Source of the DNA: Hymenobacter lucidus
Lineage (GTDB): Bacteria > Bacteroidota > Bacteroidia > Cytophagales > Hymenobacteraceae
Direction: 5' to 3'
Length of the DNA stretch: 64,000 nt
NCBI RefSeq assembly: GCF_020447265.1
Contig: NZ_JAJADR010000001.1
Location: 930,001-994,000, forward strand
Shown here: positions 1 through 11,281 of the stretch, in pieces
Position numbering within the stretch: the stretch's first letter is position 1
Layout of the letters: each line of letters begins with the position of its first letter
The notes under the pieces: model-generated
What the model was told of the DNA's origin: nothing
Databases searched by the model: none
What the model saw: only the letters and a program-made list of their open reading frames with translations
Made by a program: the position numbers and the translations under genes

Positions 1-612
1 GCTATGCCGCTGCATGGCTATACCCGCATGTTTGAGCGTATGCTGGACCATCCCAACATCAGCATCATGCTGAATACGGACTACCACGACGTTATCGACT
101 TCATTCCTTTCAAGGAAATCATCTTTACCGGCCCGGTCGACGAGTATTTCGACTTCAAGTTCGGTAAGCTGCCCTACCGCTCCCTGGAGTTCAAGCACGA
201 AACGCTGAACACCGAGAAGTTCCTGGCTGCTCCCGTCGTGAATTACCCCAACGAGCATCTCTACACCCGCATTACGGAGTTTAAGGCCCTCACCGGCCAG
301 CAGCACCCCAAAACCAGCGTGGTGTATGAGTACCCGAAAGCCGAGGGCGACCCATACTACCCAATTCCGCGCCTCGAAAACGCGGAGCTGTACAACAAGT
401 ACAAAAAGCTGGCCGACGAAACGCCCAATGTACACTTCGTAGGCCGCCTGGCTACGTATAAGTACTACAATATGGACCAAGTAGTAGCCCAGGCCTTGAC
501 GTTGTACAAAAAGCTCACCGACAAAGCCGAAAAAGTGGCCGACAAGCCTTCCATCACCGGCTCGGCTTCCATCATGGAGAAGCTCGTACCGCGTGACCCG
601 GCCAAAGAGTAA
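1..612 (+). CDS. glf: UDP-galactopyranose mutase, C-terminal part (cut by window edge)
   Basis: The reading frame is open to the left edge, so only the last 203 residues or so are present and the true start lies outside. The segment carries the conserved GYT near its start, the KLPYRSLEF stretch, and the late FVGRLATYKYYNMDQ block typical of the FAD-dependent mutase that interconverts UDP-galactopyranose and UDP-galactofuranose in the cytoplasm. The C-terminus runs a few dozen Lys/Ala/Glu-rich residues past the conserved block, which looks like an unstructured tail. It is followed by a GH1-like gene and an RmlD-like reductase on the same strand, which suggests a surface-glycan or nucleotide-sugar context. 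The family assignment is firm; the biological product is not known. Confidence 0.9.
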   Translation, partial: AMPLHGYTRMFERMLDHPNISIMLNTDYHDVIDFIPFKEIIFTGPVDEYFDFKFGKLPYRSLEFKHETLNTEKFLAAPVVNYPNEHLYTRITEFKALTGQQHPKTSVVYEYPKAEGDPYYPIPRLENAELYNKYKKLADETPNVHFVGRLATYKYYNMDQVVAQALTLYKKLTDKAEKVADKPSITGSASIMEKLVPRDPAKE

Positions 613-623
613 CCCGTAAATAC

Positions 624-639
624 GCCGACGGAAGTCGGC
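624..639 (+). other. Small hairpin after glf
   Basis: A six-base stem (gccgac / gtcggc) closes a GGAA tetraloop 12 bases after the glf stop. There is no T-run after it, so it may be a 3'-end stabiliser rather than an intrinsic terminator. Confidence 0.3.
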
Positions 640-648
640 CGCAGGTAC

Positions 649-739
649 ACTGTCATCCTGCGCAGCCAAGCAGTTGCTTCGGATGTTCTGACTCACCTCA
701 GCGCCCGAATCGAACTGTGGAGCTGCGCAGGATGACAGT
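649..739. repeat. Intergenic inverted repeat with 17-base perfect arms
   Basis: The arms at 649-665 and 723-739 are exact reverse complements (actgtcatcctgcgcag and its complement) and enclose about 57 bases. The outer half resembles the short gtcatcc / gacgttctg motifs seen near 28.8, 39.36 and 41.49 kb. It may be a REP- or MITE-like element, or act as a transcription end signal between glf and the next gene. Confidence 0.6.
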
Positions 740-807
740 CCTGTTTTCTGCCCGCCTCACCTGAACACTAGGCTAGGCTGGCTATCCGACCACGAACCGC
801 AGTTGTG

Positions 808-2115
808 ATGGAGAAAGTAGACGTATGGGGCGGAATTGAGTGTACCATCCGCCGGGTGGGCAACGGCTATTCCGACCAGCTAGTGAGCAGTGGCCACCGC
901 ACCCGCATAGATGACCTGAACCTATTTGCCGAGTTGGGTATCCGGAAGCTGCGCTACCCCGTACTCTGGGAGCAGGTGGCCCCCGACAGCCTCGACATCC
1001 CCGACTGGACCTGGACCGATGCCCGCATGGCGCGCCTGCGGGAGGTGGGCATCGACCCCATTGTGACGCTGCTGCACCACGGCAGCGGGCCGCGCTACAC
1101 AGCCCTCCACAAAAAGAACTTCGTAGCTGGCTTAGCCCGTTTTGCCCGCATGGTGGCCGAGCGTTACCCCTGGGTGAAACACTATACGCCCGTGAACGAG
1201 CCTCTGACTACGGCCCGCTTCAGTGGCCTCTATGGCATCTGGTACCCGCATGCGCTGGACGATAAAACCTTCGTCCGGATTCAGCTCAACCATATCAAAG
1301 GCACGCGGGCCGCTATGCGGGCCATTCGGGAAGTAACGCCCGATGCCTTGCTGGTGCAAACCGAGGACTTGGGCAAAACCCACTGCACGCCCCAGCTGGC
1401 TGGTCAGGCCGAGTTTGAAAATAACCGGCGCTGGCTCACCTTCGATTTGCTGTGCGGCCGGCTCAACCAGCAACACCCGCTGTGGGACTACCTGCGCGAC
1501 AATGGCGCTTCGGCCGCCGAGTTGTTGAATCTGGTGAAAACGCCCTGCCCGCCGGATATTATGGGCATTAACCACTACGTGACCAGTGAGCGGTTTTTGG
1601 ACGACAGCACCCAGCACTTTCCTGGGCACCACCTGTGCCGCAGCGCCGAACGGGTCGACTATGCCGACGTGGAAGCCGTGCGGGTGCGCCTGGTGCAGTT
1701 GACTGGCCTACACAACCTGCTGCTCGAAGCCTGGAACCGCTACCAGCTGCCGTTGGCCGTAACCGAAGTGCACCTCGACTGTACCCGCGAAGAGCAGATG
1801 CGCTGGGTGCAATATGCCTGGGACGCGGCCACTCAGCTCCGGCAGGAAGGCGTAGATATGCGCGCCATTACCATCTGGTCGTTGCTCGGGGCCTACGACT
1901 GGAACAGCCTGCTCACCCAGGAAGGAGCCTTCTACGAAAGCGGCGTATTTGATATGCGCAGCGGCCAGCCCCGCAAGACGGCCTTGTTCAAAATGGTCAA
2001 AAGTCTGGCTACTACCGGGCAGTACAACCACCCGCTGCTCCAAACCAAAGGCTGGTGGGAGCGAAACGACCGTTTTCGCTACCACCACCATTGTCCCACT
2101 TCCAAGTCTTCCTGA
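808..2115 (+). CDS. Glycoside hydrolase family 1-like protein (cytosolic)
   Basis: About 435 residues with a GH1-type TIM barrel: TPVNEP holds the acid/base glutamate near residue 131, and WSLLGAYDW matches the late WSLLDNFEW block. The nucleophile motif, normally I/V-TENG, reads VTEVH, with the glutamate (about residue 320) kept but the neighbours changed. ATG at 808 was preferred over the GTG directly before it. There is no signal peptide, so the protein should act in the cytoplasm. It sits between glf and an RmlD-like reductase, with the reductase ATG 3 bases after its stop, so the last two are probably co-transcribed. The context suggests work on a nucleotide sugar or glycan precursor rather than on dietary beta-glucosides. 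The substrate is unknown. Confidence 0.8.
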   Translation: MEKVDVWGGIECTIRRVGNGYSDQLVSSGHRTRIDDLNLFAELGIRKLRYPVLWEQVAPDSLDIPDWTWTDARMARLREVGIDPIVTLLHHGSGPRYTALHKKNFVAGLARFARMVAERYPWVKHYTPVNEPLTTARFSGLYGIWYPHALDDKTFVRIQLNHIKGTRAAMRAIREVTPDALLVQTEDLGKTHCTPQLAGQAEFENNRRWLTFDLLCGRLNQQHPLWDYLRDNGASAAELLNLVKTPCPPDIMGINHYVTSERFLDDSTQHFPGHHLCRSAERVDYADVEAVRVRLVQLTGLHNLLLEAWNRYQLPLAVTEVHLDCTREEQMRWVQYAWDAATQLRQEGVDMRAITIWSLLGAYDWNSLLTQEGAFYESGVFDMRSGQPRKTALFKMVKSLATTGQYNHPLLQTKGWWERNDRFRYHHHCPTSKSS

Positions 2116-2118
2116 GCT

Positions 2119-3051
2119 ATGCAGATTCTTACTTCCAGTAACCTGAATACGGGGCCGGTTCAGCCCACGATTCAACCCTTGCTCATTACCGGCGCCAACG
2201 GCACGCTGGGCCAGGCCTTCCGGCGTATCTGCGCCATTCGTGGCATCGAAACTGTAGTCCTGGGCCGGCAGGAACTCGATATTACCGACCCGCTGGCGGT
2301 AGAACGGGCCCTGACGCAGTATAATCCCTGGGCCGTGGTAAACGCGGCCGGCTATGTGAAAGTAGACGAAGCCGAAAAGGATTTTGCCCGCTGTTACCGC
2401 GAAAATACTACCGGCCCGGCCATTCTGGCCGCTGCCTGCGCCTACCGTGACGTTCATTTCCTCACGTTTTCCTCCGACCTGGTTTTCGACGGCCGCAAAT
2501 CGACTGCTTATGTGGAAACCGACCTACCCCGGCCTCTGAACGTGTATGGCAACAGCAAGCGCCTAGCCGAGCGAGAGGTGCTGCAGTGTATGCCCAAAGC
2601 GTTGGTGGTACGCACCAGCGCCTTTTTTAGTCCCTGGGATGAGTACAACTTCGTGTATTACGCACTGAAAGCCGGCTACCAGAATCACCCCTTCGAAGCT
2701 GCCGACAACGTGCTGATTTCGCCGACTTTCGTACCCGACCTGGTCAACGTGTCGCTCGACCTGCTCATTGATGAAGAGTGCGGCGTGTGGCACCTAGCCA
2801 ACCAGGGTTCCTACACCTGGGCCGAGCTGGCACGGCTGGCCGCCGACATAGGCGGGCTGGATACTGCCTTTGTGGTGCCCAAGCCTATGCACACCTTTGG
2901 CCTGGCCGCCGACCGGCCCGTGTACAGCGTGCTGGAGAGCCAGCAGGGCAATCTGCTGCCCAGCGTAGAGCATCGGCTGCACGGCTGCGTGGGCGAAATG
3001 ATGCACGCGCTGCGTACTACGCCGGATGAGCCGATGGCCGTAGCCTCCTAA
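2119..3051 (+). CDS. RmlD-like NDP-sugar reductase (extended SDR)
   Basis: A 310-residue extended short-chain dehydrogenase. The N-terminal TGANGTLGQAF is the Rossmann glycine motif, FSSDLVFDG matches the active-site strand of dTDP-4-dehydrorhamnose reductases, and YGNSKRLAE supplies the catalytic Tyr and Lys (YxxxK). It is about the usual RmlD length. RmlD enzymes reduce dTDP-4-keto-rhamnose with NADPH in the cytoplasm. No rmlA, rmlB or rmlC gene is adjacent; instead it follows the GH1-like gene after 3 bases. It may therefore be a paralogue acting on another 4-keto sugar. A terminator hairpin follows the gene. Confidence 0.8.
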   Translation: MQILTSSNLNTGPVQPTIQPLLITGANGTLGQAFRRICAIRGIETVVLGRQELDITDPLAVERALTQYNPWAVVNAAGYVKVDEAEKDFARCYRENTTGPAILAAACAYRDVHFLTFSSDLVFDGRKSTAYVETDLPRPLNVYGNSKRLAEREVLQCMPKALVVRTSAFFSPWDEYNFVYYALKAGYQNHPFEAADNVLISPTFVPDLVNVSLDLLIDEECGVWHLANQGSYTWAELARLAADIGGLDTAFVVPKPMHTFGLAADRPVYSVLESQQGNLLPSVEHRLHGCVGEMMHALRTTPDEPMAVAS

Positions 3052-3124
3052 CGCGCCGGTTCCGCCATTTCCAGTATAAACCGCCCTGCTGCCCCTAAAA
3101 CACCTGACATCTTTTCTTCCGCAG

Positions 3125-3158
3125 AAACCCCGCACACTCTTTGAGGTGGCGGGGTTTT
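3125..3158. terminator. Intrinsic terminator after RmlD-like gene
   Basis: Nine-base stem aaaccccgc / gcggggttt (3125-3133 and 3149-3157) followed by T-rich sequence. Confidence 0.75.
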
Positions 3159-3212
3159 GTCGTTTAAAGGGTCGGAGCGACGCTATGGCCGGGGAATTCC
3201 CAAAAAACGCCG

Positions 3213-3220
3213 TAAATTTG
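3213..3220 (+). promoter_or_regulatory. Bacteroidota -7 element upstream of secA
   Basis: TAAATTTG matches TAnnTTTG exactly, 36 bases before the chosen secA start. It lies inside the longer frame that opens at 3146, which argues that the longer frame is not translated. No good TTTG partner was seen at the ideal distance. Confidence 0.5.
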
Positions 3221-3256
3221 AGGTACGCCCCGGCGTTTCAGTTAACTACTAGCAGC

Positions 3257-6658
<3,402 letters not shown>

Positions 6659-6680
6659 ACAAGCAGCCCCCTAATTCAAC

Positions 6681-6726
6681 AGACTGGCCGGTAGTTTCCA
6701 AAGAGACTACCGGCCAGTCTGTTTTA
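6681..6726 (+). terminator. Strong intrinsic terminator after secA
   Basis: A near-perfect 15-base stem (agactggccggtagt / actaccggccagtct) with a short loop is followed by gtttta. Confidence 0.85.
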
Positions 6727-6771
6727 TTGCACCTTTAGGATCTGATTTGCTACTATCCTTAACTCCACCAT

Positions 6772-8466
6772 ATGCGCAACATTTTCTCATTATCTGGCCT
6801 GCTACGCATGGCGCTAATCCTTTCAGTATGGCTGACTGCTTTTCCTGAAGCGCATGCCCAAACGCCGGACTGGCAGTCACTTATTCGCCCGGTAGGTGCG
6901 GGTGGGTATGAGGTAACGGCTACCACTACCGATGCGGCGGGTAATCTGATTATCGTTGGTAACTTCTACCAACCGATTATGCTGGGCACCACTACGCTGA
7001 CTAGCTACGGGATGGACGATGCTTTCGTCGCCAAATGGAGTCCGGCCAGTCGTAGCTTTCTATGGGCTCACCAGATAGGTGGTTTATATACCGACCAGGC
7101 CTATGAAGTAGTGGCCGCCGGAGGGAATGTGTACGTGGCCGGTGAATTCGCAAGCGGTGATGCGAAGGCTGGGAGCATCACCTTGATCAATCGTCACTGC
7201 TGCAATCCAACTTCGGGTGTTTTTGTCGCCAAGCTCACCGATGCGGGTACGAGTGCCACTTTTGCCTGGGCCGAATCCATCAGCGGCTTAGGATTCAGAA
7301 CCGTTGACCTGTTTAAAGGATTAGCCGTCAACGGCTCCAGCGTGTATCTGGCGGGGAGCTTTTCGACGGAGGCCATGTATAAAAATACGAGTATTCCCGG
7401 CGGGCACGTCCTGGTAAAGCTACTTGACAACGGCACTACCACCAGCTTTGGCTGGTTGGAGCGCATTGGCACCAACGGCGCCTCCAACAACACCATCAAT
7501 GAGACGAGCGTGGATATGGTTGCCAATGGCTCCTCCGTATATTTTACCGGCTGGTTCCAGGGCACGGGCCAATTTGGCAACACTACCCTGACCAGCGCCG
7601 GCGGCGCAGATGGGTATATAGCCAAGCTCATCGATTCGGGTGGTGCCGGCGGCTTTGTGTGGGCGCAGTCGTTTGGTGGCGCTAGTTCCGAATTTCCATT
7701 CGCCATGGCCCTGCAGGGAACCGACGTATACGTGACGGGTACCTTTATCAACTCAGCCCGCTTTGGCAACACTACCCTGACTAGTGCCGGCAACAAAGAC
7801 CTGTTTGTGGCTAAGCTAAACGATGCGGGCACCACCGCTTCCTATCAATGGGCGCAACGGGCCGGCGGTTCGGAGAATGATGTGTCACGGGCAATAGCCG
7901 TTCGTGGTATTGATGTATACGTGGCCGGTAGTTTTGCTGGTACCGCTGCCTTTGACACCAATACGCTGACGAGTGTGAATTCTAATGAAATTTTTGTGGC
8001 TAAGCTTCAGGATGGCAGTGCTACCGGCACTTTTCAATGGGCACAGCAGGCCGGTGGCCCCAGCTCCGATGATGTTGCTACTAACGTAAGCCTCAGTGTG
8101 GATGGGACACTATACGTCGGCGGAATAGCCCGTGCGCCAGCCATTTTTGGTGCGCTTAGCCTCACCCAGGTCGGGCCGGCATATATGCATGGCTTTCTGG
8201 CCACTCTCGCTACTGGTACCACGCTGAGCACGCCTTCTGCCGCCCGCCTGGAACTGGGCCTCTACCCCAACCCAGCTCACACCACCGTGCAGCTACCCGC
8301 TGCTACTGCTGCCACCAAGCTAACGCTGCTCGATAACCTGGGTCGGACGGTGCGGCAGGGCAATGGCAATACTCTTTCGGTGCTGGGCGTCGCGCCGGGG
8401 CTATATATCCTGCAAGCCGCCACACCCGGCCAGGCCCTGCGCACAGCCCGCCTCGTGGTCGAATAG
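6772..8466 (+). CDS. Secreted repeat protein with T9SS type A sorting domain
   Basis: A 564-residue exported protein. It starts with a Sec signal peptide (cleavage expected after AHA, near residue 29). The body is built from modules of about 60-70 residues in which a FGNTTLTS strand, a (F/Y)VAKL strand and a WAQ segment recur, like SBBP-type beta-propeller blades. The last 75 residues or so (LGLYPNPAH through APGLYIL) match the type A C-terminal sorting domain, so it is expected to cross the outer membrane by the type IX system and be anchored or released there. It stands alone between two terminated units. The ligand or function cannot be read from the sequence. Confidence 0.85.
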   Translation: MRNIFSLSGLLRMALILSVWLTAFPEAHAQTPDWQSLIRPVGAGGYEVTATTTDAAGNLIIVGNFYQPIMLGTTTLTSYGMDDAFVAKWSPASRSFLWAHQIGGLYTDQAYEVVAAGGNVYVAGEFASGDAKAGSITLINRHCCNPTSGVFVAKLTDAGTSATFAWAESISGLGFRTVDLFKGLAVNGSSVYLAGSFSTEAMYKNTSIPGGHVLVKLLDNGTTTSFGWLERIGTNGASNNTINETSVDMVANGSSVYFTGWFQGTGQFGNTTLTSAGGADGYIAKLIDSGGAGGFVWAQSFGGASSEFPFAMALQGTDVYVTGTFINSARFGNTTLTSAGNKDLFVAKLNDAGTTASYQWAQRAGGSENDVSRAIAVRGIDVYVAGSFAGTAAFDTNTLTSVNSNEIFVAKLQDGSATGTFQWAQQAGGPSSDDVATNVSLSVDGTLYVGGIARAPAIFGALSLTQVGPAYMHGFLATLATGTTLSTPSAARLELGLYPNPAHTTVQLPAATAATKLTLLDNLGRTVRQGNGNTLSVLGVAPGLYILQAATPGQALRTARLVVE

Positions 8467-8478
8467 CGCTGGCGGCAT

Positions 8479-8486
8479 TATCTTTG
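8479..8486 (+). promoter_or_regulatory. Bacteroidota -7 element upstream of deoC
   Basis: TATCTTTG matches TAnnTTTG exactly, 133 bases before the deoC ATG and just after the previous stop. No TTTG was seen 19 bases upstream. Confidence 0.4.
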
Positions 8487-8619
8487 TGCCGGGCGGTTTG
8501 CCCTGCCCAAAGACCCCACCACCGCTTCCAAATCCGGCCAGCCGGAAAATGAGTAGTATTAAGTGGCAGGTAGCTTACACGGAGCTGCCTGCCACTGCTC
8601 ATTTCTAGCCCACCACCCT

Positions 8620-9303
8620 ATGAGTCAAACCTCTACCAATGGCTTAGCCGCCCGCATCGACCACACGCTGCTGCGGCCCGACGCCACCGAAACCCAGATT
8701 GCCCAGCTCTGCCAGGAAGCCGCCCAGGCCCATTTTGCCTCCGTGTGCGTGCCGCCCTGCTACGTGCGCTTCGCGGCCGAGCGGCTGCTGGGCTCCGGTG
8801 TGCCGGTGTGCACCGTAGTGGGCTTCCCGCTGGGCTACCAGATTACCAAGGTCAAGTTTTTCGAAACTCACCAGGCCCTAGCCGACGGCGCCACCGAAAT
8901 CGACATGGTGATAAACGTGGCCGCGTTTAAGTCGGGGCGGCTAACGGAGGTGCAGGACGAAATCGGGCAGCTGGCCGAGCTCTGCCACGTCAAGAAAGCC
9001 ATTCTGAAGGTCATCATCGAAACCGCCCTACTCACGGAAGACGAGATTATTACGGCCTGCCACCTTTGCGAATCAGCCGGGGCCGACTTCGTGAAAACCT
9101 CCACCGGCTTCGCCAGCCGGGGCGCTTCGGTGGAAGATATTGCCCTGATGCGCCGCCACTTGCCGGCCCATATGCGTATCAAGGCCGCCGGCGGCATCCG
9201 CACCCGCACGGCGGCCCTGGCGCTGGTAATGGCCGGTGCCGACCGGCTGGGTTCTTCAAATAGCCTAGCTTTGCTGGAAGAAAATGATACACCTAGTTCG
9301 TAA
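8620..9303 (+). CDS. deoC: Deoxyribose-phosphate aldolase
   Basis: Class I aldolase splitting 2-deoxyribose-5-phosphate into glyceraldehyde-3-phosphate and acetaldehyde in nucleoside catabolism. From ATG 8620 the protein has 227 residues, normal for DeoC. The Schiff-base lysine is K159 in FVKTSTGF, the proton-relay residues are D95 (EIDMVINV) and K188 (RIKAAGGIR), and GADRLGSS forms the phosphate site. The frame is open further upstream, but the preceding residues do not resemble DeoC and 8620 is the natural start. Its last 20 bases overlap the start of the next gene, so the two are translationally linked. Confidence 0.95.
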   Translation: MSQTSTNGLAARIDHTLLRPDATETQIAQLCQEAAQAHFASVCVPPCYVRFAAERLLGSGVPVCTVVGFPLGYQITKVKFFETHQALADGATEIDMVINVAAFKSGRLTEVQDEIGQLAELCHVKKAILKVIIETALLTEDEIITACHLCESAGADFVKTSTGFASRGASVEDIALMRRHLPAHMRIKAAGGIRTRTAALALVMAGADRLGSSNSLALLEENDTPSS

Positions 9304-9829
9304 CGTGCTGCTGTTCTCCGCTTTTTTGTCGCTGGCGGCCTGTGCCGCATCGGCCCCGGCCAGCACCGTAGCCGCCCCCGACACCGCCCGTAAGCCCGCC
9401 ACTCAGGCTGCCCCCGACGATTTGAGCCGCTTCCGGCCGGTTTTCACGCCGCCCAAAACTGCCGCCGTGCCGGCCGCGCCCGTCAGCCGCCAGCCGGTGG
9501 TGCCCACCAGCCACGTCAACCCCCAGATTGAGCAGCGGCTGCGCGACCAGTCGTACACCAACCAGAACGTGAAATATGCCCAGGGTTTCCGTATTCTGGC
9601 TTACGTGGGGCTAGAGCGCGAGCAAGCCATGGCTATTCGGCGCGCCATCATCAGCCGCTACCCCGAGGAAACCGACTACCTGACCTTTAAGCAGCCCGTA
9701 TTCCGCCTCTGGATTGGCGACTACCTCACTCGCCTGGAAGCCGAGCAAGCCATGCTGCGCATCCGGCCCCTGGCCCCGAAAGCCGACTTGGAGCCCGCCC
9801 AGGTAGTACTCAACAAGACGGCCTACTAA
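9284..9829 (+). CDS. SPOR-like domain lipoprotein
   Basis: 181 residues. The N-terminus is a lipoprotein signal with lipobox LAAC (Cys about residue 20), followed by an Ala/Pro/Thr-rich linker to about residue 75. The C-terminal 100 residues (GFRILAY... FRLWIGDYLTRLEAEQAM) have the two repeated beta-alpha-beta halves expected for a SPOR domain, which binds denuded peptidoglycan. The start overlaps deoC by 20 bases in another frame. It is probably anchored to the outer membrane and faces the periplasm. The SPOR assignment rests on pattern only. Confidence 0.75.
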   Translation: MIHLVRNVLLFSAFLSLAACAASAPASTVAAPDTARKPATQAAPDDLSRFRPVFTPPKTAAVPAAPVSRQPVVPTSHVNPQIEQRLRDQSYTNQNVKYAQGFRILAYVGLEREQAMAIRRAIISRYPEETDYLTFKQPVFRLWIGDYLTRLEAEQAMLRIRPLAPKADLEPAQVVLNKTAY

Positions 9830-9840
9830 CTTTTGACCGG

Positions 9841-9854
9841 GCTGGCGCGCCAGC
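9841..9854. repeat. 14-base perfect palindrome
   Basis: GCTGGCGCGCCAGC lies 12 bases after the SPOR gene stop. It could be the base of a transcript-end hairpin; no T-run follows. Confidence 0.3.
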
Positions 9855-9894
9855 CGCTTCCCGCGCCCGTTTGCCCGGTTGTATAGTGCCTTTT

Positions 9895-9925
9895 GATGAC
9901 CAGCTGCCCCGGGCGGTTGGTCATC
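9895..9925. other. Hairpin before the amidohydrolase promoter
   Basis: An eight-base stem gatgacca / tggtcatc (9895-9902 and 9918-9925) encloses a GC-rich loop. The 3' arm overlaps the TTG element of the promoter at 9917-9946. It may end transcription from the deoC unit or be an operator-like dyad. Confidence 0.4.
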
Positions 9926-9946
9926 GGCGTTTGGGGCTTACTTTTG
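9917..9946 (+). promoter_or_regulatory. Complete Bacteroidota promoter for the M20 gene
   Basis: TTG (9917-9919), a 19-base spacer and TACTTTTG (9939-9946) match the consensus spacing and an exact -7 element. The amidohydrolase ATG is 56 bases downstream of the -7 element. Confidence 0.65.
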
Positions 9947-10001
9947 CCTGCTGCCCGCCAGGTGGTGCGCTTAGATACCTACTGATTAACCCGCGAAATC
10001 C

Positions 10002-11216
10002 ATGGACGCTGCCCAAGCCACGATTCAGAAGATAAAAACGCTGGCGGCCGAAGGGGCGGCGGCTACGGTGGCCGTGCGCCAGCACCTGCACGCCCACCCC
10101 GAGCTTTCCTTCGCCGAAGTAAACACGGCGGCTTTCGTTACCGAGCAGCTGCGCCAGATGGGCCTCCAGCCCCAGGCCATGGCCAATACTGGCGTGGTAG
10201 CTCTCATTGAGGGCCGCAACCCGGCGGCGCGCACCGTGGCCCTGCGCGCCGACATGGACGCGCTGCCCATTCAGGAGCAAAACGAGGTGCCCTACAAATC
10301 GACCAACCCCGGGGTGATGCACGCCTGCGGCCACGATGTGCACACGTCGTCGCTGCTGGGTACGGCCCGTATTCTGACGCAGCTGCGCCACGAGTTTGAG
10401 GGTACCGTGAAGCTCATTTTTCAGCCCGGCGAAGAGCTGCTGCCCGGTGGGGCCTCTCTCATGATTAAGGAAGGCGTGCTCGAAAACCCCGTGCCGGCCA
10501 GCGTATTGGGCCAGCACGTATTTCCGATGCTGCCAGCCGGCAAGGTCGGGATGCGGCCCGGGCGCTACATGGCCAGCACCGACGAGCTTTACCTGACCGT
10601 GCGCGGCAAAGGCGGCCACGGCGCCATGCCCGAGCAGAACCTTGACCCCGTGCTGGTGGCGGCCCACATCATTGTGGCAGCCCAGCAGATCGTGAGCCGG
10701 CGGGCCAGCCCCAAGCTGCCTTCGGTGCTGTCGTTCGGGAAGGTCATTGCCAACGGCGCTACCAACGTTATTCCCAACGAGGTGTTCATCGAAGGCACCT
10801 TCCGGACGCTGAACGAGGAGTGGCGCCGCGAAGCCCATGGCCATTTGCGCAAGCTGGTGGAAGGCCTGGCCGAGTCGATGGGGGCCACGGCCGAGCTGGA
10901 AATCCGCTATGGCTACCCGTACCTGGAAAACGAGCCCGAACTGACGGCCCGCATCCACGCCGCCGCCGCCGCCTACCTGGGCCCCGACAACGTGGTGGTG
11001 CTGGACCAGTGGATGGCCGCCGAGGATTTTGCCTACTACTCCCAACAGGCCGACGCCTGCTTCTACCGCCTGGGTACCCGCAGCGAAGACGGCCGCAATG
11101 CCTCCTCCGTACACACGCCCACTTTCGACATTGACCCCAAGGCTCTGGAAGTAGGCCCGGGCCTAATGGCCTGGCTCACGCTGCAGGAGCTGGCCGCCAC
11201 GCCGGCCGGTAAATAG
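10002..11216 (+). CDS. M20D-type amidohydrolase (N-acyl amino acid / hippurate hydrolase-like)
   Basis: 404 residues of the M20 metallopeptidase superfamily. LRADMDALPI, MHACGHDVHTS (metal-binding C109 and H111) and FQPGEE (E144/E145, catalytic base and ligand) are all present, with the dimerisation domain starting near GKGGHGAMPE. There is no signal peptide, so it should be cytosolic. Relatives hydrolyse N-acyl amino acids, hippurate or indole conjugates; the exact substrate cannot be inferred. It has its own well-formed promoter and stands alone. Confidence 0.88.
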   Translation: MDAAQATIQKIKTLAAEGAAATVAVRQHLHAHPELSFAEVNTAAFVTEQLRQMGLQPQAMANTGVVALIEGRNPAARTVALRADMDALPIQEQNEVPYKSTNPGVMHACGHDVHTSSLLGTARILTQLRHEFEGTVKLIFQPGEELLPGGASLMIKEGVLENPVPASVLGQHVFPMLPAGKVGMRPGRYMASTDELYLTVRGKGGHGAMPEQNLDPVLVAAHIIVAAQQIVSRRASPKLPSVLSFGKVIANGATNVIPNEVFIEGTFRTLNEEWRREAHGHLRKLVEGLAESMGATAELEIRYGYPYLENEPELTARIHAAAAAYLGPDNVVVLDQWMAAEDFAYYSQQADACFYRLGTRSEDGRNASSVHTPTFDIDPKALEVGPGLMAWLTLQELAATPAGK

Positions 11217-11281
11217 CTGCCAATCGGGTCCCGCTTATATCTCATCAACAAGAATTATTACGCGGCTTCGGGCTGCTCTTT

